Shown piece after piece: positions 29,263 through 38,473 of a DNA stretch of 64,000 nt (position 1 is the stretch's first letter; every line of letters starts with the position of its first letter). The position numbers and the translations under genes were made by a program. This stretch comes from Chlamydia ibidis 10-1398/6. GTDB lineage: Bacteria > Chlamydiota > Chlamydiia > Chlamydiales > Chlamydiaceae. Below the pieces are notes generated by a model, which was not told where the DNA came from, searched no databases, and saw only the letters and a program-made list of their open reading frames with translations. The stretch lies in the NCBI RefSeq assembly GCF_000454725.1, contig NZ_APJW01000001.1:1-64000 (forward strand). The letters are read 5' to 3'.

Positions 29263-30257
29263 AAAACATTTTACTCAGATCTCCCGTAGTTTACGCGCCT
29301 TTAGCTGGGTTTTCTGATTTCCCCTACAGGAAAATGTCGTCTTTGTATAACCCTGCCTTAATGTTTTGTGAAATGGTTAAAGTAGAGGGTCTGCTTTATT
29401 CTCCCAAACGCACATTAAAACTTTTAGATTACTCTGAAGATATGCGGCCTATTGGAGGGCAGTTATGTGGTAGTAAACCAGAAATGGTAGGAGATGCTGC
29501 CAAGATGCTACAGGACCTAGGTTTTGATTTAATAGACCTTAATTGTGGTTGCCCAACAGATAGAATTACAAAAGATGGAAGTGGCTCTGGAATGTTAAAA
29601 ACACCAGATCTAATAGGGAAAATGGTCGAAAAAATTGTAGAAGCCGTCTCTTTGCCTGTCACTGTGAAAATACGCTCTGGTTGGGATACGAATAGCATTA
29701 ATGTAGAAGATACTGTACGTATCATCAAAAACGCAGGCGCTAGTGCAATATTTGTCCATGGAAGAACTCGAGCTCAGGGTTATGTGGGTCCTAGCAATCG
29801 AGAATACATAGCAAGAGCTAAGATAGCGGCGGGAAAAGACTTCCCAATATTTGGTAACGGCGATATTTTTTCACCAGAGGCAGCTAAGGAAATGCTAGAG
29901 ACAACCAAATGTGATGGGTTGCTCGTAGCTCGCGGAACAATGGGAGCTCCATGGGTCACGAAGCAGATTGAAGATTATCTCACCACTGGCACTTATGAAA
30001 ACGTTTTATTTCCACAAAGAAAAGAGGCTTTCTTTCAACATTTACAGTTAATTCAGGAATATTATCAAAGCGAAGAAAAATTCCTTTCAGAAACTAAAAA
30101 ACTTTGTGGACATTACTTGATTTCTGCAGCTAAAGTACGTTCTCTACGCTCTTCTTTAGCAAAAGCACGGTCATCTGCAGAGGTATATAAACTGTTAGAG
30201 GAATACCAAGAATCTGACGTGGAAACTCAGAATTCTTCTGCTTTAAATAAGTGTTGA
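29241..30257 (+). CDS. dus: tRNA-dihydrouridine synthase
   Basis: This FMN enzyme reduces uridines in the tRNA D-loop. The 338 residues form a TIM barrel with APLAGFSDFPYRKM, the active-site LNCGCPTDRITKDGSG (catalytic Cys 104), VKIRSGWD, HGRTRAQGY and GNGDIFSP, and a C-terminal helical domain. These are standard Dus motifs. The start overlaps the YggT-like gene by 22 nt. Its last 31 nt overlap the 3' end of the convergent topA gene, a longer overlap than its neighbours show. Confidence 0.94.
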   Translation: MATPVYIKNILLRSPVVYAPLAGFSDFPYRKMSSLYNPALMFCEMVKVEGLLYSPKRTLKLLDYSEDMRPIGGQLCGSKPEMVGDAAKMLQDLGFDLIDLNCGCPTDRITKDGSGSGMLKTPDLIGKMVEKIVEAVSLPVTVKIRSGWDTNSINVEDTVRIIKNAGASAIFVHGRTRAQGYVGPSNREYIARAKIAAGKDFPIFGNGDIFSPEAAKEMLETTKCDGLLVARGTMGAPWVTKQIEDYLTTGTYENVLFPQRKEAFFQHLQLIQEYYQSEEKFLSETKKLCGHYLISAAKVRSLRSSLAKARSSAEVYKLLEEYQESDVETQNSSALNKC

Positions 30258-32806
30258 GACAAAAATTTAGCTAACTGAAACATATCTATAGGTTCGTTGC
30301 CTATAATAGCTCCCAGTTTAGCATCAGGAATTAGAAGTCGCTTGTTGTCCTGCGCTTGTAGGTTATGCAATTTAATATATTCCCAAACTTTTTTAGTTGC
30401 ATCTCCACGCGAGACTGGTTCATTACCAATCATAGCTGCGAGTTGCGGAGAGGGAGAAAGAAGTGGGCTGTTGTTTTTCTTAACGGTCTTATCTTTAGAA
30501 GATTTTGTTTTCTTTGTTTTTTTTACAGATTTTTCAGAAGATCTCTTTTTTGCTAAGGATTTCTTTTCATAGGGGGTTTTGGGAGTACCTTCGTACTTAG
30601 AACGAACTGCTTCTATAGTATTCCCTATTACACTACAGTCAGGATACTCAGAACAGGAATAGAAAATCTTATTATAACGGGATCGTTTCTTTAAAATTTT
30701 CCCAGAACAGCCAATAGCAGGGCAATCTACAGGCTCTTCATGCTCACTCTCTTCGCCTCTTTTATGAATAGAAATTGTTCCACGGCACTTAGGATAATTA
30801 ACGCATCCCAAGAAAGTTCCGAAACGTCCATGACGTACTTTCATTTCATTGCCACAAATCGGGCAAGAGCTATCCCAAGGAGTATCTGAAGCATAATCGT
30901 CTTTGTTAAAAGCAAGCTCTTCTTCTGAGGTCTTATAGTCGCACTCAGGATAACCAGAACAACCATAAAAATAGCCGCTTCTGCTCCAAATTTTTACAAG
31001 TTGACCAGAGTGACATTTTGGGCACTGTATGTCAGTAAGAATTCTAGGTATTACTGCCTCTTTTTCCGCAGTAGTAACAGCCGGTAAAAATTGATCCCAA
31101 AATTCCTTGAGAAGAAGTTTCCATGACTTTTTATCATCGGCAATGAGTTCAAGCTCATCCTCCATAAGAGCAGTGAAACCTATATCCATAATTCTCGGAA
31201 AATTGGTTTCTAGAAATTGAGATATAACTCTGCCTAGCTCTGTCGGACGTAAACGTTGATTTTCTTTAGTAGTATAGTCCCGACTTTGTATCTTATTCAT
31301 AATTGTCGCATACGTAGAAGGGCGGCCTATACCTGATTTCTCCAATTCTTTAACCAGAGAAGCCTCTGTGAATCTAGGTAAGGGTTTAGTAAAAGCTTGT
31401 TCTTGGGTAATTTCTTCCTTTTCTAGACTATCTTGAGCATGTAAAGCTGGTAAAGCGAACTCTTCCTCTTGTTCAGCATCATCATCATTCTTCTCCTCAT
31501 AAACAGCCAAGAAACCTTTGAACTTCAGCATTGAACCTGTGGCACGCAAATCGATTTTCTTATCTGTAGCAATTTGTATTGCCAAAGTATCATAAACCGC
31601 TGGGGTCATCTGAGAAGCAACAAATCGTTTCCAAATCAATGAATACAGTTTATACTGATCTTCAGACAATTTATCTTGTAATTGATCCGGAGATAAACGA
31701 ATATCAGTGGGACGAATGGCTTCGTGAGCATCTTGTGTCATCTTCTTAGTAGAATAAATATTCGCTTTCTCAGGAAGATATTCTTGACCAAACAATTGAT
31801 GAATGTACTCTCTGGCAGATGCTAAAGCCTCGGGATCAATACGAACCGAATCAGTACGCATATAGGTAATCAAACCCGTAGCATCGTCATTGTTCAGCTC
31901 TATCCCTTCATATAAAGTCTGAGCAACAGACATAGTTTTAGATGAAGAAAAACGAAAATGGCGACTAGCTTCTTGTTGCAACGTTGAAGTAATGAAAGGA
32001 GGAGCCGGATTACGACGCTTTTCACGGGCCTCTATGCGTGACACCATATAAGAAGCATCTTCCAATAATTGTACGTAGTACTGAGCTTTATCAGCTGAAT
32101 TAATCAGCAACACATCGGCTTCAGTTTTCTCAGCCGGAAGATCTTTTTCCCAACGTTTACCATCGCAAGCGTACAAATATGCCCAAAAATTCTTACCACT
32201 TTTGGGATCCTTAAGTAAAACGCGTATATTCCAATACTCAGTTGGAACAAAAGCTTCTATAGCTTTTTCTCTATCAACAACTAACTTTAAAGCTACAGAT
32301 TGAACGCGCCCGGCAGATATTCCTGAACGTTGTTGCAACTTTCTACTTAGAATAGGAGAAATCTTGTATCCCACAATGCGATCTAACAAACGTCTAGCTT
32401 GCTGAGCATTGACTAAGGACATATCAATTTCTCTAGGATGCTTTAAAGCTTCAGTAACAGCACCCTTTGTAATCGCATTGAATGATATTCTTTGCGTACG
32501 TGTATTTTTGGGCAGCTGATTCGCTATATGCCATGCAATGGCTTCCCCCTCACGATCAGGATCTGGTGATAGATAAACAACATCGCAATCAGCTGCTAGT
32601 TTACAAATACGATCTATTACGTCCTTCTTATCTGGAAGTACCTGATACTGCGGTTCAAAATCATGATCAACGTCAATTCCAAACTCCTTCGCAGGAAGAT
32701 CAACGACATGCCCTAAAGATGAAGCAAAAATAAAGCCCTTACCTAATAATTTTTGCAGGGTTTTAATCTTAGCAGGAGACTCTACTATAATTAGGGACTT
32801 CTTCAT
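30227..32806 (-). CDS. topA: DNA topoisomerase I with zinc ribbons and SWIB domain
   Basis: Type IA topoisomerase relaxing negative supercoils. In 859 residues, the Toprim domain (SLIIVESPAKIKTLQKLLG at the start, DPDREGEA in the middle) is followed by the catalytic LITYMRTDS with Tyr 315. Three Cys4 zinc ribbons then follow (for example CPKCHSGQLVKI, CPICGNEM). The C-terminus, about 785-859, is a SWIB/MDM2-like domain (LLIPDAKLGAIIGNEPIDMF) after a Lys/Ser-rich linker. The SWIB fusion is a known chlamydial trait with unknown purpose. It overlaps dus by 31 nt. Confidence 0.96.
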   Translation of the reverse strand: MKKSLIIVESPAKIKTLQKLLGKGFIFASSLGHVVDLPAKEFGIDVDHDFEPQYQVLPDKKDVIDRICKLAADCDVVYLSPDPDREGEAIAWHIANQLPKNTRTQRISFNAITKGAVTEALKHPREIDMSLVNAQQARRLLDRIVGYKISPILSRKLQQRSGISAGRVQSVALKLVVDREKAIEAFVPTEYWNIRVLLKDPKSGKNFWAYLYACDGKRWEKDLPAEKTEADVLLINSADKAQYYVQLLEDASYMVSRIEAREKRRNPAPPFITSTLQQEASRHFRFSSSKTMSVAQTLYEGIELNNDDATGLITYMRTDSVRIDPEALASAREYIHQLFGQEYLPEKANIYSTKKMTQDAHEAIRPTDIRLSPDQLQDKLSEDQYKLYSLIWKRFVASQMTPAVYDTLAIQIATDKKIDLRATGSMLKFKGFLAVYEEKNDDDAEQEEEFALPALHAQDSLEKEEITQEQAFTKPLPRFTEASLVKELEKSGIGRPSTYATIMNKIQSRDYTTKENQRLRPTELGRVISQFLETNFPRIMDIGFTALMEDELELIADDKKSWKLLLKEFWDQFLPAVTTAEKEAVIPRILTDIQCPKCHSGQLVKIWSRSGYFYGCSGYPECDYKTSEEELAFNKDDYASDTPWDSSCPICGNEMKVRHGRFGTFLGCVNYPKCRGTISIHKRGEESEHEEPVDCPAIGCSGKILKKRSRYNKIFYSCSEYPDCSVIGNTIEAVRSKYEGTPKTPYEKKSLAKKRSSEKSVKKTKKTKSSKDKTVKKNNSPLLSPSPQLAAMIGNEPVSRGDATKKVWEYIKLHNLQAQDNKRLLIPDAKLGAIIGNEPIDMFQLAKFLSQHLFKAEEF

Positions 32807-33434
32807 CTATCTATCAATGGCGTATTTGCTTAAAAGAACTCTTTTGCAACAATAACGCCGTTCCTTATTTTGTAATTTTGCTTCTTTATATAAAAATTTT
32901 CCTCATGCAGGCATAACATATTTATTGCAAGCTTTCGCTATTTAAACAGTATTTATGCGAAACATGGAGGGGAATTATTAGCTCGACGTATCCTACAGAT
33001 TTATAAGAACTTTCAACCACCTTTTCCAAGATACCGAGGTAATGATAAGATTACTTAAATCCGGTGTCGTAATATCTGTAACACCTCATTCTATGAACAA
33101 ATAACCCTCTCAATGCCAAGCTAATCCATGCATAACTACCGCAAAAGTAGAAGAATCAAGAGCAGAAGATAAACTTTTAAGTTTTCTTCTGTCAAGCTAT
33201 AAACAAAAGTTTTATTTTTAATGATGCTGCAAACGCAAGCCAATCATATTTCCCAACCGTTATTGAGTTTAGGTATGATTCTTTTCAAGCGATTTTACTC
33301 TACAAATAGCCAAAGCCTCACCAATTTTGATTACTAGAGTATAGTTTTTTTCTTGTTGACGAGCGTTTTTTATTTTAACAATAAGTAAACGAAATACAAT
33401 ACCACCAGCGAACGTTGCTGCAAGGGAGCCTAAT
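32807..33434. other. 628-nt gene-free region between topA and the HExxH gene
   Basis: This is the longest non-coding stretch in the window. It is AT-rich and no open frame looks real. Notable elements are a strong hairpin at 33163-33191 (CAGAAGA-t-AAACTT / AAGTTT-t-CTTCTG, near-perfect) and a weaker stem GTAAT / ATTAC near 33040-33055. It must contain two divergent promoters. It is long enough to hide a small RNA. Confidence 0.5.
33163..33191. other. Long hairpin in gene-free region
   Basis: Near-perfect inverted repeat of about 13 bp per arm with one mismatch or bulge and a 2-4 nt loop. On the plus strand it is followed by TCAAGCTATAAAC and a T-rich stretch at 33209-33219, so it is not a textbook terminator. 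It could be part of an RNA leader or a small RNA. Confidence 0.45.
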
Positions 33435-34079
33435 GTGACTCAATTTGATTCTACAAGTCCGCCCTCATCTACGGAAGATGATCTAATTCAGTTAAACAGA
33501 GCAGGAATCATAGCTGGGCCTGAAGAACTAAAGCTTAGCTTTTTTCTAAGAGTAGAGGAAATTCTAAATAACGCCCCTGAATATCCCGAAATTTTTCCTC
33601 AACGATTGAGAGATTTATTTGATATCTATCCTGATCATCTAACAGTTTTGTATTCGAACGAAGGCATGGATGTTTGGGAAGGTGGGTGCACTTGGATTCT
33701 AAATAACCATGTAACCGTTCAATTACGTAAACAACTCCACAAAGCTGCCCGTTGGTTAGGAATTTATTCTAAAGAAGAAATTTTAGCACATGAAGCTGTA
33801 CACGCAGCACGAATGAAGTTTTACGAACCCATGTTTGAAGAGCTTCTAGCTTACCAAACCTCTTCTTCTGTAATTCGCAGATTTTTGGGCCCATTGTTTC
33901 GCTCTCCCGGTGAAAATTATAGCTTTCTTTTATTTACTATAACAGGGATTGGTCTCTCCTTATGGGAACCTATTGTGGGTATAGCCACCATTCTTTCAAC
34001 TCCCATCTATTTCGGTGCACGCCTATTAATTACACAGTACTTCTTCCATCTTGCGAAAAAAAAATACGTAAGATGTTAG
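33435..34079 (+). CDS. Predicted HExxH membrane metallopeptidase-like protein, apparently truncated by frameshift
   Basis: The 214-residue frame contains HEAVH at residues 119-123 with downstream Glu residues (E131, E135, E136), the zinc-binding pattern of many metallopeptidases. Two C-terminal hydrophobic segments (about 163-180 and 181-203) follow. The GTG start has a GGGAG site 6 nt upstream. Translation ends at YVRC right after an A9 run (34056-34064). One extra A would continue it as KKKIRKMLGIPPL for 52 further codons, giving about 265 residues. Position next to topA fits CT642 (recalled). The protease role is inference. Confidence 0.8.
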   Translation: MTQFDSTSPPSSTEDDLIQLNRAGIIAGPEELKLSFFLRVEEILNNAPEYPEIFPQRLRDLFDIYPDHLTVLYSNEGMDVWEGGCTWILNNHVTVQLRKQLHKAARWLGIYSKEEILAHEAVHAARMKFYEPMFEELLAYQTSSSVIRRFLGPLFRSPGENYSFLLFTITGIGLSLWEPIVGIATILSTPIYFGARLLITQYFFHLAKKKYVRC

Positions 34080-34231
34080 GCATTCCTCCTCTATGGGTTT
34101 TACTAAGACTTACGGATAAAGAAATTCGTATGTTTGCGTCGCAACCTATTCCGGTTCTTGAAAAATATGCAAGAGAAAGAAAACTGGATAGTGTACGTTG
34201 GAGACAAATCTATCTGTCTTATTTCGTATAA
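34073..34231 (+). CDS. Displaced C-terminal part of the HExxH protein, or separate 52-residue peptide
   Basis: Starting at the ATG overlapping the upstream stop region, this frame encodes 52 residues, including VLLRLTDKEIRMFASQPIPV. It reads as ordinary protein, basic and amphipathic. The frame is open across the A9 run back into the upstream gene, so it is more likely the missing tail of that gene than an independent gene. It has no ribosome binding site of its own beyond the poly-A, although reinitiation after the nearby TAG is possible. Confidence 0.6.
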   Translation: MLGIPPLWVLLRLTDKEIRMFASQPIPVLEKYARERKLDSVRWRQIYLSYFV

Positions 34232-34261
34232 TCTACTTTGTGCTGTAAAGCAGCTTTACAA

Positions 34262-35527
34262 TTAAATACAAAAACGTTGCTTTCTTTTATGTGCGGGTAA
34301 GATGTTCAGCTGCTCACGATATTTCGCTACAGTTCGTCTCGCACAAGATATACCCTGAGTGGCAATTCTCCTACTAATGTCGACATCTGACAAAGGAGAC
34401 TTTTCAGATGCAATCCATTCCTGAATCCATCTTAATATGAGATCTTTTGAACAACAAGAATTCTGAGAAACAGATTTAGGAAGAAAATGTTTCATGGGCA
34501 ATATACCAATAGGAGTTGCAAGCGCCTTGTTCTCTATAGCACGGAATATTGTAGATTCATGAAATGCTAAATCACGGGATAAAATTTTAACAGATAAGGG
34601 ACGAGGAATAAGCTCTTCACCAAGAAGATATTGTTCCTGATAGAGGATGATTTTCTCCACTATTGCAAATAAAGTTCGTTCTCTTTTTCTTAAATTCTTA
34701 ATTAACCATTTTGCTGAAATGAGGTACTGGTTTAAACACTTTCTTTCTGAATGCGATAACGTTTCATAAAGGGCAAAAATCTCGTTATTCAGTTTAATCT
34801 CTGGTAAACCCTTTCCATTAATCTGAATTTGCCAAACCTGACCATCATGAGATAAATATACGTCAGGTAGAGGAGATAATAGATCTGTTTTCCCTTTTGC
34901 ATACCCAGCTGCTGGAGACCAAGGAATGGAGGACAGAGCTTTTTTCAAAATACTTCGAAGGTCTTCTAAAGAGCAACGGAGTTTATGAGACAATTTAACA
35001 AACTCGCAATTAGCTAAAAGGGTATAGTGGTTAGCTATAATCTCGTAGGCACGCGGGTGCTCCGTTTTTCGTAGATTCCGCAACCAGTACGCCTGTAACG
35101 AAGGTGCTGCTACTCCTAATGGGTGAAATTCTTGGATGTTTTCCCAAATTTTCAGGACTTTTTCCAAAGATACTTCTAAATGTAAAGCTACGAATTCTGG
35201 ATCCTGAAGAAAAAGTCCTTGATCAGAAAGATTACCTATAATGTACTGAGCTATAATGAGATCATGATTTTCAGAAAATGTTTGACAAGCCTGATTGAAC
35301 AAATGATGAAAAAATGAATCTGGATGAGAAAAGTCACAAAAGTTGGCACGATAAGAACAAAAGGTATCTTCTTCTAAAGAGCTGATGTCAAAAAAAGGAT
35401 TATGCACTATCTGCTGTGCTACATAAGAAGAAAGTTCTGTTAAAGGGAATTGGAGCATCTGCAGCCCTTGCTGCATACGCAGAGAGGGCTGATATTTTAA
35501 TCCGAGTCTTTGGTTTTGTTGAACCAT
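34262..35527 (-). CDS. rpoN: RNA polymerase sigma-54 factor
   Basis: The 421-residue alternative sigma factor starts with the Gln/Leu-rich region I (LGLKYQPSLRMQQGLQMLQF) that contacts the activator. Region III follows, with the core-binding part, a helix-turn-helix region (LAFHESTIFRAIENKAL), and the RpoN box ARRTVAKYREQLNIL near the C-terminus. It needs an AAA+ activator, and none is encoded in this window. It lies 3 nt downstream of uvrD, so the two form an operon. Region II is short. Confidence 0.94.
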   Translation of the reverse strand: MVQQNQRLGLKYQPSLRMQQGLQMLQFPLTELSSYVAQQIVHNPFFDISSLEEDTFCSYRANFCDFSHPDSFFHHLFNQACQTFSENHDLIIAQYIIGNLSDQGLFLQDPEFVALHLEVSLEKVLKIWENIQEFHPLGVAAPSLQAYWLRNLRKTEHPRAYEIIANHYTLLANCEFVKLSHKLRCSLEDLRSILKKALSSIPWSPAAGYAKGKTDLLSPLPDVYLSHDGQVWQIQINGKGLPEIKLNNEIFALYETLSHSERKCLNQYLISAKWLIKNLRKRERTLFAIVEKIILYQEQYLLGEELIPRPLSVKILSRDLAFHESTIFRAIENKALATPIGILPMKHFLPKSVSQNSCCSKDLILRWIQEWIASEKSPLSDVDISRRIATQGISCARRTVAKYREQLNILPAHKRKQRFCI

Positions 35528-35530
35528 AAG

Positions 35531-37444
35531 CTAACATACTTGAATCAAGTAGTCCCTAGGAATTTCTTTAAGAAATCTGCTAGGTTTCATTGCGCGAACT
35601 GTGCCCCAAAGAAACCTTGTTTGCGCAGCTGTGAGGTAAAGAAGATCTTGAGCTCTAGTAATCCCTACGTAACATAACCTTCGTTCTTCTTCAAGATTTT
35701 CATAACTACCCTTAGAATTCGCATGCGGGAAAAGGTTTTCTTCTAGTCCAACAACAAAAGCTATACGAAACTCTAACCCTTTCCCATTGTGTATGGTCAT
35801 AAGATTTACACGGTCTTCCTCTAAAGCTGTGTCGTCCGTGGAACTTTTTAAAGCAAGATCGTCTAAAAAAGTTTCCAAAGCACCTTCAATATTTTGCTGT
35901 TCCCATTCAAATGTTTTCGAAATTAACTCATCTAGATTCGCCTTTCTATCCTCGAAAGTATCGGGATCTTCTTTTAATACTTGTAGATAACCTGTGATAC
36001 GTATAGTTGCTAAAACAAATTCATTAAGAGGAAGAGTGTTATAAGCGACTTCTAATTGCTTGAATACACTTAAGTAATCACGCAAACCCTCCTGTTGTTT
36101 TTTGGATAATTTTACGCATCCAGTATCTAAAGCAATTTGGCACCCCTCAAGTAAGTTACAGTTATTTTGCAACGCAAACTCTACTAAAGACGCAATGGTT
36201 GATGGTCCCACCCCCCTTTTAGGAAGGTTAACAGTACGATCAAAAGCCATAATATCTTTCCTAGCTATGAACATTCTCAAAAAAGCTAGAATGTCTTGTA
36301 TTTCTTTACGCTTGTAAAAAGATAGTCCACCAAGAATCTCATAAGGAATACGTCTACGTAACAGAGCATCTTCGAAAGTTCTAGATTGGAAATTCGTTCT
36401 ATAAAATATACATATATGACGTAAAGAGACCTTCCCGTGCTGATGAATACGCAGTATCTCTTTAGCAACAAATTCAGCTTCTTCTTTATCCGTGCTCCCT
36501 AAAAAAACACGAATTTTTTCACCAGGCCCTTTGACACTACGTAATTCTTTTTTCAGCCTGGATGTATTATTCTGAATCAACGCATTAGCTGCGTTTAAAA
36601 TATTACCGTAACTTCGATAATTTTCCTCTAACCGTAAAACGCGAGCTTGAGGATAGTCTCTCTCAAAATTTAAAATATTATGAATATTAGCACCACGCCA
36701 TGAATAAATAGACTGATCTGGATCACCAACTGCAAAAACATTCCGATGATTTTTAGCTATTGTTTGTGCAATTTTATACTGCGCATGATTCGTATCTTGG
36801 TATTCGTCTATCAACAAAGCTTTCCACAGTTGTGCATACTCCTCTCTTGCCTCAGGGACCTGATCAAATAACTTAACAGTCAAAAATAATAAATCATCAA
36901 AATCTACAGCGTTTGCTTCAGCAAGACGTGCTTGGTACTCTTTATAAATAGAAACTACGGGATCAAGATAATCTTCAGGATTGAGGTCTTCAGGAGATAA
37001 CAAGCGGTTTTTCGCTTGTGAAATATGATACTGAATACTACTGCTGAGGTTTTTTTTCAGATTAAATTTTTGCAGACACTGCTTTAATAACTTTTCTGTG
37101 TCACTTTGATCATAAATAATAAAATTATTATCCCGATTTAATAAATGTATCGAACGTCTTAAAATAAACACTCCTAAACTATGAAACGTGCATACCATAG
37201 GAATATCAGCTCCGTAAACCTGAGGAGATTGGTTTACAATACGTTCTTTTAGTTCTCTTGCGGCCTTATTAGTAAAGGTAACCGCAAGAATTTCCCTAGG
37301 TGCAATGCCTTCATTAATCATATGAAGAATACGATAGGTAACAACACGTGTCTTCCCAGCACCAGCGCCCGCTAAAATTAAAACCGGTGTCATTGGAGAG
37401 GTCACAGCAGTAAATTGGGCTTCATTTAATTCAGTGGTTAACAT
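35531..37444 (-). CDS. uvrD: UvrD/PcrA-type DNA helicase
   Basis: The 637-residue superfamily IA helicase for repair and replication restart has Walker A GAGAGKT at 26-32, TFTNKAARELKER (motif Ia), LLIDEYQDTNHAQY (motif II), VGDPDQSIYSWRGA (motif III), LEENYRS (motif IV) and TIHNGKGLEFRIAFVVGLEE (motif V), then RRLCYVGITRAQ (motif VI). The C-terminus is shorter than in E. coli UvrD. It is the promoter-proximal gene of the uvrD-rpoN pair, divergent from ung. Confidence 0.95.
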   Translation of the reverse strand: MLTTELNEAQFTAVTSPMTPVLILAGAGAGKTRVVTYRILHMINEGIAPREILAVTFTNKAARELKERIVNQSPQVYGADIPMVCTFHSLGVFILRRSIHLLNRDNNFIIYDQSDTEKLLKQCLQKFNLKKNLSSSIQYHISQAKNRLLSPEDLNPEDYLDPVVSIYKEYQARLAEANAVDFDDLLFLTVKLFDQVPEAREEYAQLWKALLIDEYQDTNHAQYKIAQTIAKNHRNVFAVGDPDQSIYSWRGANIHNILNFERDYPQARVLRLEENYRSYGNILNAANALIQNNTSRLKKELRSVKGPGEKIRVFLGSTDKEEAEFVAKEILRIHQHGKVSLRHICIFYRTNFQSRTFEDALLRRRIPYEILGGLSFYKRKEIQDILAFLRMFIARKDIMAFDRTVNLPKRGVGPSTIASLVEFALQNNCNLLEGCQIALDTGCVKLSKKQQEGLRDYLSVFKQLEVAYNTLPLNEFVLATIRITGYLQVLKEDPDTFEDRKANLDELISKTFEWEQQNIEGALETFLDDLALKSSTDDTALEEDRVNLMTIHNGKGLEFRIAFVVGLEENLFPHANSKGSYENLEEERRLCYVGITRAQDLLYLTAAQTRFLWGTVRAMKPSRFLKEIPRDYLIQVC

Positions 37445-37508
37445 AATTGTATCCTAAATATTTAGCTGACGTCTGGAAAATAAGATAATAAGGGGACTAA
37501 AATTAATA

Positions 37509-37534
37509 TAATGCAGTCAGTATACTGCTCATTA
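37509..37534. repeat. Nested dyad between uvrD and ung
   Basis: TAATG / CATTA flank a GCAGT / ACTGC pair and a central AGTATACT palindrome in 26 bp, 22 nt before the ung start. It has operator-like symmetry but is imperfect, so the significance is uncertain. Confidence 0.3.
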
Positions 37535-37556
37535 CAACTATAGGAGTTAGTAAGTC

Positions 37557-38246
37557 ATGCGTCATGCTTTTACTATAGATCAGCTTCCCTTGTCTTGGCA
37601 AGAGCAGCTTCACGAAGAATGGTCTCAACCTTACATGCTCAGATTAAGAGATTTTTTAACCTCTGAGTATGCCCAACATACAATATATCCTGCTAAAGAA
37701 AACATTTTTACAGCTTTAAAAAGCACACCTTTTGAAAAAGTACGTGTTGTTATTCTAGGTCAAGATCCCTATCCTGGAGAAGGGCAAGCACATGGTTTGA
37801 GCTTCAGCGTTCCTAAGGGACAAAAACTTCCACCGTCTCTTGCTAATATCTTTCGTGAATTAAAAACAGACTTAGGAATAGACAACTCTACAGGTTGTTT
37901 ACAATCTTGGGCAAATCAAGGAGTACTCCTACTTAATACTATTTTGACAGTACGATCAGGAACACCTTTATCTCACGCTAACCAGGGGTGGGAACAGTTC
38001 ACTGATGCCGTTATCACTAAGCTAATTCAACAACGTTCCCATATTATATTTGTATTATGGGGAAATTCGGCTAAAAAAAAGTGCGATTTACTATTTCATT
38101 CCAATCATAAGCACGCTATTCTAGCTGCTCCCCATCCCTCACCTTTGGCTGCACACAGAGGTTTCTTCGGCTGTTCTCACTTTTCAAAAATTAACTATCT
38201 CCTTAAAAGGCTAAATAAGCCTATGATCAACTGGAAACTCCCATGA
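37557..38246 (+). CDS. ung: Uracil-DNA glycosylase
   Basis: Removes uracil from DNA. The 229-residue family 1 enzyme has the catalytic water-activating motif [18 protein letters not shown] (Asp 70), [28 protein letters not shown], and the leucine-loop [18 protein letters not shown]. An AGGAG site lies 12 nt before the ATG. The small downstream gene overlaps its stop by 4 nt. Confidence 0.96.
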   Translation: MRHAFTIDQLPLSWQEQLHEEWSQPYMLRLRDFLTSEYAQHTIYPAKENIFTALKSTPFEKVRVVILGQDPYPGEGQAHGLSFSVPKGQKLPPSLANIFRELKTDLGIDNSTGCLQSWANQGVLLLNTILTVRSGTPLSHANQGWEQFTDAVITKLIQQRSHIIFVLWGNSAKKKCDLLFHSNHKHAILAAPHPSPLAAHRGFFGCSHFSKINYLLKRLNKPMINWKLP

Positions 38247-38473
38247 ATGAAAGTATTCAAACTGTTTCTTTTAGCAAGACTCACCGTCTCACAGCAAAAG
38301 CAACAGTAAGTTTGGAGATGCCTTTAGCAACACATAGTCTACATCAAGAAGGTATGCCAGAAACACGCCGCTTAGAGGATGATTTTTTACGAGCGGAAGC
38401 TATACTTACTGAAATGCAAGAAATTCGTTGTTGCCTAGAAAGGTCTCTAGATAATCTAGTTCCTCGTAGCTAA
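38243..38473 (+). CDS. Small hypothetical protein downstream of ung
   Basis: A 76-residue soluble protein with a helical, acidic C-terminal half ([20 protein letters not shown]). The ATGA overlap with the ung stop suggests translational coupling. It matches in position the small CT606.1-type gene annotated in C. trachomatis (recalled). The last 18 nt overlap the convergent rdgB gene. The function is unknown. Confidence 0.7.
   Translation: MNESIQTVSFSKTHRLTAKATVSLEMPLATHSLHQEGMPETRRLEDDFLRAEAILTEMQEIRCCLERSLDNLVPRS

Noticed and set aside
33040-33055. Possible structured RNA stem GTAAT / ATTAC
   Set aside because: Only 5 bp and AT-rich, so it is likely chance; kept only as a note in the gap description.
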